From Parapristionchus giblindavisi (Eukaryota > Nematoda > Chromadorea > Rhabditida > Diplogasteridae): a stretch of DNA of 64,000 nucleotides. A program made the position numbers and the translations under genes. Location: positions 552,001 to 616,000 of the forward strand of contig CALSFV010000267.1 of assembly GCA_943737045.1 (NCBI GenBank), written 5' to 3'. Positions 1 through 11,892 of this stretch are shown piece after piece. Positions within the stretch are counted from its first letter, which is position 1. Each line of letters starts with the position of its first letter. A model generated the notes under the pieces. That model searched no databases. It saw only the letters and a program-made list of their open reading frames with translations, and had not been told where the DNA came from.

Positions 1-47
1 AATCAACACAGCATTACAGTTTGACATGAACTGAAGTGTAGATTATT

Positions 48-237
48 CAGAATTTTTTGCTCTTTCACGTGGTATATGCTACGATAAGATTCGATAATAT
101 ATTAACTTGACACGAATTCTTTATTGCCAAAAAAGCATAATTCAATTTTGTTAATTCGGCTGAAGTGGCCGTTGTTCAACATGGGAACGTGCAAAATACT
201 CAGAATTTTTTGCTCTTTCGTTTGGTATATGACACGC
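48..237 (+). repeat. Internal half-monomer duplication
   Basis: Within a monomer the segment at 48-83 (CAGAATTTTTTGCTCTTTC followed by acgTGGTATATGctACG) recurs at 201-236 with about 31 of 36 positions identical. The spacing from first to second copy is 153 bp, and from second copy to the next monomer's first copy 168 bp. Weaker likeness extends both ways (ACATGAACTGAAGTG against ACATGGGAACGTG; GATAATATATTAAC against GAAAATATTTCATT). The monomer is therefore best read as a diverged dimer of an older unit of about 160 bp. The same relation holds in nearly every copy of the window; this is one example. Confidence 0.85.
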
Positions 238-317
238 TGGGTGTAGCAGAAAATATTTCATTTCAGGTATTGTTTTGGTCTTATCAGAGTGAAAGCTACT
301 TTTGTACTTTTTGCATT

Positions 318-639
318 GTGGAATCAACACAGCATTACAGTTTGACATGAACTGAAGTGTAGATTATTCAGAATTTTTTGCTCTTTCACGTGGTATATGC
401 TACGATAAGATTCGATAATATATTAACTTGACACGAATTCTTTATTGCCAAAAAAGCATAATTCAATTTGGTTAATTCGGCTGAAGTGGCCGTTGTTCAA
501 CATGGGAACGTGCAAAATACTCAGAATTTTTTGCTCTTTCGTTTGGTATATGACACGCTGGGTGTAGCAGAAAAAAATTTCATTTCAGGTATTGTTTTGG
601 TCTTATCAGAGTGAAAGCTACTTTTGTACTTTTTGCATT
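318..639 (+). repeat. Representative satellite monomer
   Basis: One unit counted from GTGGAATCAAC to the next GTGGAATCAAC. In order it holds: TTGACATGAACTGAAG, a first copy of CAGAATTTTTTGCTCTTTC, the CACGTG palindrome, an AT-rich GATAATATATTAAC, the EcoRI site, CCAAAAAAGC, TTCGGCTGAAGTGGCC, a second copy of CAGAATTTTTTGCTCTTTC, the variable tract after GTGTAGCAG (6-9 A, or AAAATATT, AACATATT), and TTTGTACTTTTTGCATT. Recurrent polymorphic positions are AAGATTCG/AAGAGTCG, CAATTTTG/CAATTTGG, GGGAACG/GGGGACG/GGGTACG, ACAGTTTG/ACAGCTTG and the poly-A tract. These define the subtypes used to read the higher-order structure. Confidence 0.95.
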
Positions 640-2893
640 GTGGAATCAACACAGCATTACAGTTTGACATGAACTGAAGTGTAGATTATTCAGAATTTTT
701 TGCTCTTTCACGTGGTATATGCTACGATAAGATTCGATAATATATTAACTTGACACGAATTCTTTATTGCCAAAAAAGCATAATTCAATTTTGTTAATTC
801 GGCTGAAGTGGCCGTTGTTCAACATGGGAACGTGCAAAATACTCAGAATTTTTTGCTCTTTCGTTTGGTATATGACACGCTGGGTGTAGCAGAAAAAAAT
901 TTCATTTCAGGTATTGTTTTGGTCTTATCAGAGTGAAAGCTACTTTTGTACTTTTTGCATTGTGGAATCAACACAGCATTACAGTTTGACATGAACTGAA
1001 GTGTAGATTATTCAGAATTTTTTGCTCTTTCACGTGGTATATGCTACGATAAGATTCGATAATATATTAACTTGACACGAATTCTTTATTGCCAAAAAAG
1101 CATAATTCAATTTTGTTAATTCGGCTAAAGTGGCCGTTGTTCAACATGGGAACGTGCAAAATACTCAGAATTTTTTGCTCTTTCGTTTGGTATATGACAC
1201 GCTGGGTGTAGCAGAAAAAAATTTCATTTCAGGTATTGTTTTGGTCTTATCAGAGTGAAAGCTACTTTTGTACTTTTTGCATTGTGGAATCAACACAGCA
1301 TTACAGTTTGACATGAACTGAAGTGTAGATTATTCAGAATTTTTTGCTCTTTCACGTGGTATATGCTACGATAAGATTCGATAATATATTAACTTGACAC
1401 GAATTCTTTATTGCCAAAAAAGCATAATTCAATTTTGTTAATTCGGCTGAAGTGGCCGTTGTTCAACATGGGAACGTGCAAAATACTCAAAATTTTTTGC
1501 TCTTTCGTTTGGTATATGACACGCTGGGTGTAGCAGAAAAAAATTTCATTTCAGGTATTGTTTTGGTCTTATCAGAGTGAAAGCTACTTTTGTACTTTTT
1601 GCATTGTGGAATCAACACAGCATTACAGTTTGACATGAACTGAAGTGTAGATTATTCAGAATTTTTTGCTCTTTCACGTGGTATATGCTACGATAAGATT
1701 CGATAATATATTAACTTGACACGAATTCTTTATTGCCAAAAAAGCATAATTCAATTTTGTTAATTCGGCTGAAGTGGCCGTTGTTCAACATGGGAACGTG
1801 CAAAATACTCAGAATTTTTTGCTCTTTCGTTTGGTATATGACACGCAGGGTGTAGCAGAAAAAAATTTCATTTCAGGTATTGTTTTGGTCTTATCAGAGT
1901 GAAAGCTACTTTTGTACTTTTTGCATTGTGGAATCAACACAGCATTACAGTTTGACATGAACTGAAGTGTAGATTATTCAGAATTTTTTGCTCTTTCACG
2001 TGGTATATGCTACGATAAGATTCGATAATATATTAACTTGACACGAATTCTTTATTGCCAAAAAAGCATAATTCAATTTGGTTAATTCGGCTGAAGTGGC
2101 CGTTGTTCAACATGGGGACGTGCAAAATACTCAGAATTTTTTGCTCTTTCGTTTGGTATATGACACGCTGGGTGTAGCAGAAAAAAATTTCATTTCAGGT
2201 ATTGTTTTGGTCTTATCAGAGTGAAAGCTACTTTTGTACTTTTTGCATTGTGGAATCAACACAGCATTACAGTTTGACATGAACTGAAGTGCAGATTATT
2301 CAGAATTTTTTGCTCTTTCACGTGGTATATGCTACGATAAGAGTCGATAATATATTAACTTGACACGAATTCTTTATTGCCAAAAAAGCATAATTCAATT
2401 TTGTTAATTCGGCTGAAGTGGCCGTTGTTCAACATGGGAACGTGCAAAATACTCAGAATTTTTTGCTCTTTCGTTTGGTATATGACACGCTGGGTGTAGC
2501 AGAAAAAAATTTCATTTCAGGTATTGTTTTGGTCTTATCAGAGTGAAAGCTACTTTTGTACTTTTTGCATTGTGGAATCAACACAGCATTACAGTTTGAC
2601 ATGAACTGAAGTGTAGATTATTCAGAATTTTTTGCTCTTTCACGTGGTATATGCTACGATAAGATTCGATAATATATTAACTTGACACGAATTCTTTATT
2701 GCCAAAAAAGCATAATTCAATTTTGTTAATTCGGCTGAAGTGGCCGTTGTTCAACATGGGAACGTGCAAAATACTCAGAATTTTTTGCTCTTTCGTTTGG
2801 TATATGACACGCTGGGTGTAGCAGAAAAAAATTTCATTTCAGGTATTGTTTTGGTCTTATCAGAGTGAAAGCTACTTTTGTACTTTTTGCATT

Positions 2894-5800
2894 GTGGAAT
2901 CAACACAGCATTACAGTTTGACATGAACTGAAGTGTAGATTATTCAGAATTTTTTGCTCTTTCACGTGGTATATGCTACGATAAGAGTCGATAATATATT
3001 AACTTGACACGAATTCTTTATTGCCAAAAAAGCATAATTCAATTTTGTTAATTCGGCTGAAGTGGCCGTTGTTCAACATGGGAACGTGCAAAATACTCAG
3101 AATTTTTTGCTCTTTCGTTTGGTATATGACACGCTGGGTGTAGCAGAAAAAAATTCATTTCAGGTATTGTTTTGGTCTTATCAGAGTGAAAGTTACTTTT
3201 GTACTTTTTGCATTGTGGAATCAACACAGCATTACAGTTTGACATGAACTGAAGTGTAGATTATTCAGAATTTTTTGCTCTTTCACGTGGTATATGCTAC
3301 GATAAGAGTCGATAATATATTAACTTGACACGAATTCTTTATTGCCAAAAAAGCATAATTCAATTTGGTTAATTCGGCTGAAGTGGCCGTTGTTCAACAT
3401 GGGAACGTGCAAAATACTCAGAATTTTTTGCTCTTTCGTTTGGTATATGACACGCTGGGTGTAGCAGAAAAAAATTCATTTCAGGTATTGTTTTGGTCTT
3501 ATCAGAGTGAAAGCTACTTTTGTACTTTTTGCATTGTGGAATCAACACAGCATTACAGTTTGACATGAACTGAAGTGTAGATTATTCAGAATTTTTTGCT
3601 CTTTCACGTGGTATATGCTACGATAAGATTCGATAATATATTAACTTGACACGAATTCTTTATTGCCAAAAAAGCATAATTCAATTTGGTTAATTCGGCT
3701 GAAGTGGCCGTTGTTCAACATGGGGACGTGCAAAATACTCAGAATTTTTTGCTCTTTCGTTTGGTATATGACACGCTGGGTGTAGCAGAAAAAAATTTCA
3801 TTTCAGGTATTGTTTTGGTCTTATCAGAGTGAAAGCTACTTTTGTACTTTTTGCATTGTGGAATCAACACAGCATTACAGTTTGACATGAACTGAAGTGT
3901 AGATTATTCAGAATTTTTTGCTCTTTCACGTGGTATATGCTACGATAAGATTCGATAATATATTAACTTGACACGAATTCTTTATTGCCAAAAAAGCATA
4001 ATTCAATTTTGTTAATTCGGCTGAAGTGGCCGTTGTTCAACATGGGAACGTGCAAAATACTCAGAATTTTTTGCTCTTTCGTTTGGTATATGACACGCTG
4101 GGTGTAGCAGAAAAAAATTTCATTTCAGGTATTGTTTTGGTCTTATCAGAGTGAAAGCTACTTTTGTACTTTTTGCATTGTGGAATCAACACAGCATTAC
4201 AGTTTGACATGAACTGAAGTGTAGATTATTCAGAATTTTTTGCTCTTTCACGTGGTATATGCTACGATAAGAGTCGATAATATATTAACTTGACACGAAT
4301 TCTTTATTGCCAAAAAAGCATAATTCAATTTTGTTAATTCGGCTGAAGTGGCCGTTGTTCAACATGGGAACGTGCAAAATACTCAGAATTTTTTGCTCTT
4401 TCGTTTGGTATATGACACGCTGGGTGTAGCAGAAAAAATTTCATTTCAGGTATTGTTTTGGTCTTATCAGAGTGAAAGTTACTTTTGTACTTTTTGCATT
4501 GTGGAATCAACACAGCATTACAGTTTGACATGAACTGAAGTGTAGATTATTCAGAATTTTTTGCTCTTTCACGTGGTATATGCTACGATAAGAGTCGATA
4601 ATATATTAACTTGACACGAATTCTTTATTGCCAAAAAAGCATAATTCAATTTGGTTAATTCGGCTGAAGTGGCCGTTGTTCAACATGGGAACGTGCAAAA
4701 TACTCAGAATTTTTTGCTCTTTCGTTTGGTATATGACACGCTGGGTGTAGCAGAAAAAAATTCATTTCAGGTATTGTTTTGGTCTTATCAGAGTGAAAGC
4801 TACTTTTGTACTTTTTGCATTGTGGAATCAACACAGCATTACAGTTTGACATGAACTGAAGTGTAGATTATTCAGAATTTTTTGCTCTTTCACGTGGTAT
4901 ATGCTACGATAAGATTCGATAATATATTAACTTGACACGAATTCTTTATTGCCAAAAAAGCATAATTCAATTTGGTTAATTCGGCTGAAGTGGCCGTTGT
5001 TCAACATGGGGACGTGCAAAATACTCAGAATTTTTTGCTCTTTCGTTTGGTATATGACACGCTGGGTGTAGCAGAAAAAAATTTCATTTCAGGTATTGTT
5101 TTGGTCTTATCAGAGTGAAAGCTACTTTTGTACTTTTTGCATTGTGGAATCAACACAGCATTACAGTTTGACATGAACTGAAGTGCAGATTATTCAGAAT
5201 TTTTTGCTCTTTCACGTGGTATATGCTACGATAAGAGTCGATAATATATTAACTTGACACGAATTCTTTATTGCCAAAAAAGCATAATTCAATTTTGTTA
5301 ATTCGGCTGAAGTGGCCGTTGTTCAACATGGGAACGTGCAAAATACTCAGAATTTTTTGCTCTTTCGTTTGGTATATGACACGCTGGGTGTAGCAGAAAA
5401 AAATTTCATTTCAGGTATTGTTTTGGTCTTATCAGAGTGAAAGCTACTTTTGTACTTTTTGCATTGTGGAATCAACACAGCATTACAGTTTGACATGAAC
5501 TGAAGTGTAGATTATTCAGAATTTTTTGCTCTTTCACGTGGTATATGCTACGATAAGAGTCGATAATATATTAACTTGACACGAATTCTTTATTGCCAAA
5601 AAAGCATAATTCAATTTTGTTAATTCGGCTGAAGTGGCCGTTGTTCAACATGGGAACGTGCAAAATACTCAGAATTTTTTGCTCTTTCGTTTGGTATATG
5701 ACACGCTGGGTGTAGCAGAAAAAATTTCATTTCAGGTATTGTTTTGGTCTTATCAGAGTGAAAGTTACTTTTGTACTTTTTGCATTGTGGAATCAACACA

Positions 5801-7715
5801 GCATTACAGTTTGACATGAACTGAAGTGTAGATTATTCAGAATTTTTTGCTCTTTCACGTGGTATATGCTACGATAAGAGTCGATAATATATTAACTTGA
5901 CACGAATTCTTTATTGCCAAAAAAGCATAATTCAATTTGGTTAATTCGGCTGAAGTGGCCGTTGTTCAACATGGGAACGTGCAAAATACTCAGAATTTTT
6001 TGCTCTTTCGTTTGGTATATGACACGCTGGGTGTAGCAGAAAAAAATTCATTTCAGGTATTGTTTTGGTCTTATCAGAGTGAAAGCTACTTTTGTACTTT
6101 TTGCATTGTGGAATCAACACAGCATTACAGTTTGACATGAACTGAAGTGTAGATTATTCAGAATTTTTTGCTCTTTCACGTGGTATATGCTACGATAAGA
6201 TTCGATAATATATTAACTTGACACGAATTCTTTATTGCCAAAAAAGCATAATTCAATTTGGTTAATTCGGCTGAAGTGGCCGTTGTTCAACATGGGGACG
6301 TGCAAAATACTCAGAATTTTTTGCTCTTTCGTTTGGTATATGACACGCTGGGTGTAGCAGAAAAAAATTTCATTTCAGGTATTGTTTTGGTCTTATCAGA
6401 GTGAAAGCTACTTTTGTACTTTTTGCATTGTGGAATCAACACAGCATTACAGTTTGACATGAACTGAAGTGCAGATTATTCAGAATTTTTTGCTCTTTCA
6501 CGTGGTATATGCTACGATAAGAGTCGATAATATATTAACTTGACACGAATTCTTTATTGCCAAAAAAGCATAATTCAATTTTGTTAATTCGGCTGAAGTG
6601 GCCGTTGTTCAACATGGGAACGTGCAAAATACTCAGAATTTTTTGCTCTTTCGTTTGGTATATGACACGCTGGGTGTAGCAGAAAAAAATTTCATTTCAG
6701 GTATTGTTTTGGTCTTATCAGAGTGAAAGCTACTTTTGTACTTTTTGCATTGTGGAATCAACACAGCATTACAGTTTGACATGAACTGAAGTGTAGATTA
6801 TTCAGAATTTTTTGCTCTTTCACGTGGTATATGCTACGATAAGAGTCGATAATATATTAACTTGACACGAATTCTTTATTGCCAAAAAAGCATAATTCAA
6901 TTTTGTTAATTCGGCTGAAGTGGCCGTTGTTCAACATGGGAACGTGCAAAATACTCAGAATTTTTTGCTCTTTCGTTTGGTATATGACACGCTGGGTGTA
7001 GCAGAAAAAAATTTCATTTCAGGTATTGTTTTGGTCTTATCAGAGTGAAAGCTACTTTTGTACTTTTTGCATTGTGGAATCAACACAGCATTACAGTTTG
7101 ACATGAACTGAAGTGTAGATTATTCAGAATTTTTTGCTCTTTCACGTGGTATATGCTACGATAAGAGTCGATAATATATTAACTTGACACGAATTCTTTA
7201 TTGCCAAAAAAGCATAATTCAATTTTGTTAATTCGGCTGAAGTGGCCGTTGTTCAACATGGGAACGTGCAAAATACTCAGAATTTTTTGCTCTTTCGTTT
7301 GGTATATGACACGCTGGGTGTAGCAGAAAAAATTTCATTTCAGGTATTGTTTTGGTCTTATCAGAGTGAAAGTTACTTTTGTACTTTTTGCATTGTGGAA
7401 TCAACACAGCATTACAGTTTGACATGAACTGAAGTGTAGATTATTCAGAATTTTTTGCTCTTTCACGTGGTATATGCTACGATAAGAGTCGATAATATAT
7501 TAACTTGACACGAATTCTTTATTGCCAAAAAAGCATAATTCAATTTGGTTAATTCGGCTGAAGTGGCCGTTGTTCAACATGGGAACGTGCAAAATACTCA
7601 GAATTTTTTGCTCTTTCGTTTGGTATATGACACGCTGGGTGTAGCAGAAAAAATTTCATTTCAGGTATTGTTTTGGTCTTATCAGAGTGAAAGCTACTTT
7701 TGTACTTTTTGCATT
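2894..7715 (+). repeat. Four-monomer higher-order repeat, 1,286 bp
   Basis: Variant monomers recur every 1,286 bp. The copy with GAAAGTTACTT appears near 3190, 4476, 5762 and 7370, and the copy with GGGGACG near 3722, 5008 and 6294. The first three intervals of each set are 1,286 bp, four monomers. The last interval for GAAAGTTAC is about 1,608 bp because one extra 7-A monomer is present near 6.8-7.2 kb. This is a classic higher-order repeat with one unit expanded from four to five monomers. Confidence 0.85.
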
Positions 7716-9644
7716 GTGGAATCAACACAGCATTACAGTTTGACATGAACTGAAGTGTAGATTATTCAGAATTTTTTGCTCTTTCACGTGGTATATGCTA
7801 CGATAAGATTCGATAATATATTAACTTGACACGAATTCTTTATTGCCAAAAAAGCATAATTCAATTTTGTTAATTCGGCTGAAGTGGCCGTTGTTCAACC
7901 TGGGAACGTGCAAAATACTCAGAATTTTTTGCTCTTTCGTTTGGTATATGACACGCTGGGTTTAGCAGAAAAATTTTCATTTCAGGTATTGTTTTGGTCT
8001 TATCAAAGTGAAAGCTACTTTTGTACTTATTGCATTGTGGAATCAACACAGCATTACAGTTTGACATGAACTGAAGTGCAGATTATTCAGAATTTTTTGC
8101 TCTTTCACGTGGTATATGCTACGATAAGAGTCGATAATATATTAACTTGACACGAATTCTTTATTGCCAAAAAAGCATAATTCAATTTTGTTAATTCGGC
8201 TGAAGTGGCCGTTGTTCAACATGGGAACGTGCAAAATACTCAGAATTTTTTGCTCTTTCGTTTGGTATATGACACGCTGGGTGTAGCAGAAAAAAATTTC
8301 ATTTCAGGTATTGTTTTGGTCTTATCAGAGTGAAAGCTACTTTTGTACTTTTTGCATTGTGGAATCAACACAGCATTACAGTTTGACATGAACTGAAGTG
8401 TAGATTATTCAGAATTTTTTGCTCTTTCACGTGGTATATGCTACGATAAGATTCGATAATATATTAACTTGACACGAATTCTTTATTGCCAAAAAAGCAT
8501 AATTCAATTTTGTTAATTCGGCTGAAGTGGCCGTTGTTCAACCTGGGAACGTGCAAAATACTCAGAATTTTTTGCTCTTTCGTTTGGTATATGACACGCT
8601 GGGTTTAGCAGAAAAATTTTCATTTCAGGTATTGTTTTGGTCTTATCAAAGTGAAAGCTACTTTTGTACTTATTGCATTGTGGAATCAACACAGCATTAC
8701 AGTTTGACATGAACTGAAGTGCAGATTATTCAGAATTTTTTGCTCTTTCACGTGGTATATGCTACGATAAGAGTCGATAATATATTAACTTGACACGAAT
8801 TCTTTATTGCCAAAAAAGCATAATTCAATTTTGTTAATTCGGCTGAAGTGGCCGTTGTTCAACATGGGAACGTGCAAAATACTCAGAATTTTTTGCTCTT
8901 TCGTTTGGTATATGACACGCTGGGTGTAGCAGAAAAAAATTTCTTTTCAGGTATTGTTTTGGTCTTATCAGAGTGAAAGCTACTTTTGTACTTTTTGCAT
9001 TGTGGAATCAACACAGCATTACAGTTTGACATGAACTGAAGTGTAGATTATTCAGAATTTTTTGCTCTTTCACGTGGTATATGCTACGATAAGATTCGAT
9101 AATATATTAACTTGACACGAATTCTTTATTGCCAAAAAAGCATAATTCAATTTTGTTAATTCGGCTGAAGTGGCCGTTGTTCAACCTGGGAACGTGCAAA
9201 ATACTCAGAATTTTTTGCTCTTTCGTTTGGTATATGACACGCTGGGTTTAGCAGAAAAATTTTCATTTCAGGTATTGTTTTGGTCTTATCAAAGTGAAAG
9301 CTACTTTTGTACTTATTGCATTGTGGAATCAACACAGCATTACAGTTTGACATGAACTGAAGTGCAGATTATTCAGAATTTTTTGCTCTTTCACGTGGTA
9401 TATGCTACGATAAGAGTCGATAATATATTAACTTGACACGAATTCTTTATTGCCAAAAAAGCATAATTCAATTTTGTTAATTCGGCTGAAGTGGCCGTTG
9501 TTCAACATGGGAACGTGCAAAATACTCAGAATTTTTTGCTCTTTCGTTTGGTATATGACACGCTGGGTGTAGCAGAAAAAAATTTCATTTCAGGTATTGT
9601 TTTGGTCTTATCAGAGTGAAAGCTACTTTTGTACTTTTTGCATT
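7716..9644 (+). repeat. Three 643-bp dimers with a divergent monomer
   Basis: A monomer that differs from all others alternates with an ordinary 7-A monomer three times, at a period of exactly 643 bp. Its marks are CAACCTGGG for CAACATGGG, GGGTTTAGCAG, GAAAAATTTTCATT, TATCAAAGTG and ACTTATTGC, and it is followed by GTGCAGATT. The three copies are nearly identical to one another, so the dimer was amplified as a unit and recently. Confidence 0.9.
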
Positions 9645-11892
9645 GTGGAATCAACACAGCATTACAGTTTGACATGAACTGAAGTGTAGATTATTCAGAA
9701 TTTTTTGCTCTTTCACGTGGTATATGCTACGATAAGATTCGATAATATATTAACTTGACACGAATTCTTTATTGCCAAAAAAGCATAATTCAATTTTGTT
9801 AATTCGGCTGAAGTGGCCGTTGTTCAACATGGGAACGTGCAAAATACTCAGAATTTTTTGCTCTTTCGTTTGGTATATGACACGCTGGGTGTAGCAGAAA
9901 AAAATTTCATTTCAGGTATTGTTTTGGTCTTATCAGAGTGAAAGCTACTTTTGTACTTTTTGCATTGTGGAATCAACACAGCATTACAGTTTGACATGAA
10001 CTGAAGTGTAGATTATTCAGAATTTTTTGCTCTTTCACGTGGTATATGCTACGATAAGAGTCGATAATATATTAACTTGACACGAATTCTTTATTGCCAA
10101 AAAAGCATAATTCAATTTGGTTAATTCGGCTGAAGTGGCCGTTGTTCAACATGGGAACGTGCAAAATACTCAGAATATTTTGCTCTTTCGTTTGGTATAT
10201 GACACGCTGGGTGTAGCAGAAAAAATTTCATTTCAGGTATTGTTTTGGTCTTATCAGAGTGAAAGTTACTTTTGTACTTTTTGCATTGTGGAATCAACAC
10301 AGCATTACAGTTTGACATGAACTGAAGTGTAGATTATTCAGAATTTTTTGCTCTTTCACATGGTATACGCTACGATAAGAGTCGATAATATATTAACTTG
10401 ACACGAATTCTTTATTGCCAAAAAAGCATAATTCAATTTGGTTGATTCGGCTGAAGTGGCCGTTGTTCAACATGGGAACGTGCAAAATACTCAGAATTTT
10501 TTGCTCTTTCGTTTGGTATATGACACGCTGGGTGTAGCAGAAAAAATTTCATTTCAGGTATTGTTTTGGTCTTATCAGAGTGAAAGCTACTTTTGTACTT
10601 TTTGCATTGTGGAATCAACACAGCATTACAGTTTGACATGAACTGAAGTGTAGATTATTCAGAATTTTTGGCTCGTTCACGTGGTATATGCTACGATAAG
10701 ATTCGATAATATATTAACTTGACACGAATTCTTTTTTGCCAAAAAAGCATAACTCAATTTTGTTAATTCGGCTGAAGTGGCCGTTGTTCAACATGGGAAC
10801 GTGCAAAATACTCAGAATTTTTTGCTCTTTCGTTTGGTATATGACACGCTGGGTGTAGCAGAACATATTTCATTTCAGGTATTGTTTTGGTCTTATCAGA
10901 GTGAAAGCTACTTTTGTACTTTTTGCATTGTGGAATCAACACAGCATTACAGTTTGACATGAACTGAAGTGTAGATTATTCAGAATTTTTTGCTCTTTCA
11001 CGTGGTATATGCTACGATAAGATTCGATAATATATTAACTTGACACGAATTCTTTATTGCCAAAAAAGCATAATTCAATTTTGTTAATTCGGCTGAAGTG
11101 GCCGTTGTTCAACATGGGAACGTGCAAAATACTCAGAATTTTTTGCTCTTTCGTTTGGTATATGACACGCTGGGTGTAGCAGAAAATATTTCATTTCAGG
11201 TATTGTTTTGGTCTTATCAGAGTGAAAGCTACTTTTGTACTTTTTGCATTGTGGAATCAACACAGCATTACAGTTTGACATGAACTGAAGTGCAGATTAT
11301 TCAGAATTTTTTGCTCTTTCACGTGGTATATGCTACGATAAGATTCGATAATATATTAACTTGACACGAATTCTTTATTGCCAAAAAAGCATAATTCAAT
11401 TTTGTTAATTCGGCTGAAGTGGCCGTTGTTCAACATGGGAACGTGCAAAATACTCAGAATTTTTTGCTCTTTCGTTTGGTATATGACACGCTGGGTGTAG
11501 CAGAAAATATTTCATTTCTGGTATTGTTTTGGTCTTATCAGAGTGAAAGCTACTTTTGTACTTTTTGCATTGTGGAATCAACACAGCATTACAGTTTGAC
11601 ATGAACTGAAGTGTAGATTATTCAGAATTTTTTGCTCTTTCACGTGGTATATGCTACGATAAGATTCGATAATATATTAACTTGACACGAATTCTTTATT
11701 GCCAAAAATGCATAATTCAATTTTGTTAATTCGGCTGAAGTGGCCGTTGTTCAACATGGGAACGTGCAAAATACTCAGAATTTTTTGCTCTTTCGTTTGG
11801 TATATGACACGCTGGGTGTAGCAGAAAAAATTTCATTTCAGGTATTGTTTTGGTCTTATCAGAGTGAAAGCTACTTTTGTACTTTTTGCATT
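9645..11892 (+). repeat. Mixed monomers before the 25-monomer unit
   Basis: Two ordinary monomers are followed by the GAAAGTTAC type (with CAGAATATTTTGC near 10173), then the GGTTGATT type starting at 10288, where the palindrome is CACATGG and TATACGC replaces TATATGC. A distinctive monomer follows at 10609 with TTTTTGGCTCGTTCACG, CTTTTTTGCC, CATAACTCAA and AACATATTTC. The order resembles parts of the downstream 25-monomer unit but is shorter, so this looks like a truncated or ancestral version of it. Confidence 0.7.

Larger units (their letters stand above)
1..2893 (+). repeat. Sub-array of mostly 322-bp monomers
   Basis: Nearly all copies here have seven A in GCAG-A(n)-TTTCATT and the CAATTTTG form. 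The exception is the first partial copy, which has GAAAATATTTC. Scattered private substitutions occur, for example GGCTAAAGTG near 1125, CTCAAAATTT near 1488, ACGCAGGG near 1843 and GGGGACG at 2114. No clear higher-order period is visible except that the 2114 variant recurs downstream with the spacing of the next block. Confidence 0.8.

Noticed and set aside
154..170. CENP-B-box-like match (TTCG-nnnn-A in ATTCGGCTGAAGTGGCC)
   Set aside because: The first half of the box fits but the essential CGGG is TGGC here, so it is not a proper CENP-B box. A second near-match, TTTCGTTTGG at about 217-226, also fails in the second half.
151..348. Short ORFs of 60-68 aa on both strands in many monomers (minus-strand product beginning MSNCNAVLIPQ; plus-strand frame containing AVVQHGNVQNTQN)
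   Set aside because: They recur only because the DNA repeats. The plus-strand versions need GTG or TTG starts, and any one-base change in the poly-A tract breaks both frames, which happens in most 322-bp monomers. Overlapping frames on both strands with no codon signature point to chance.
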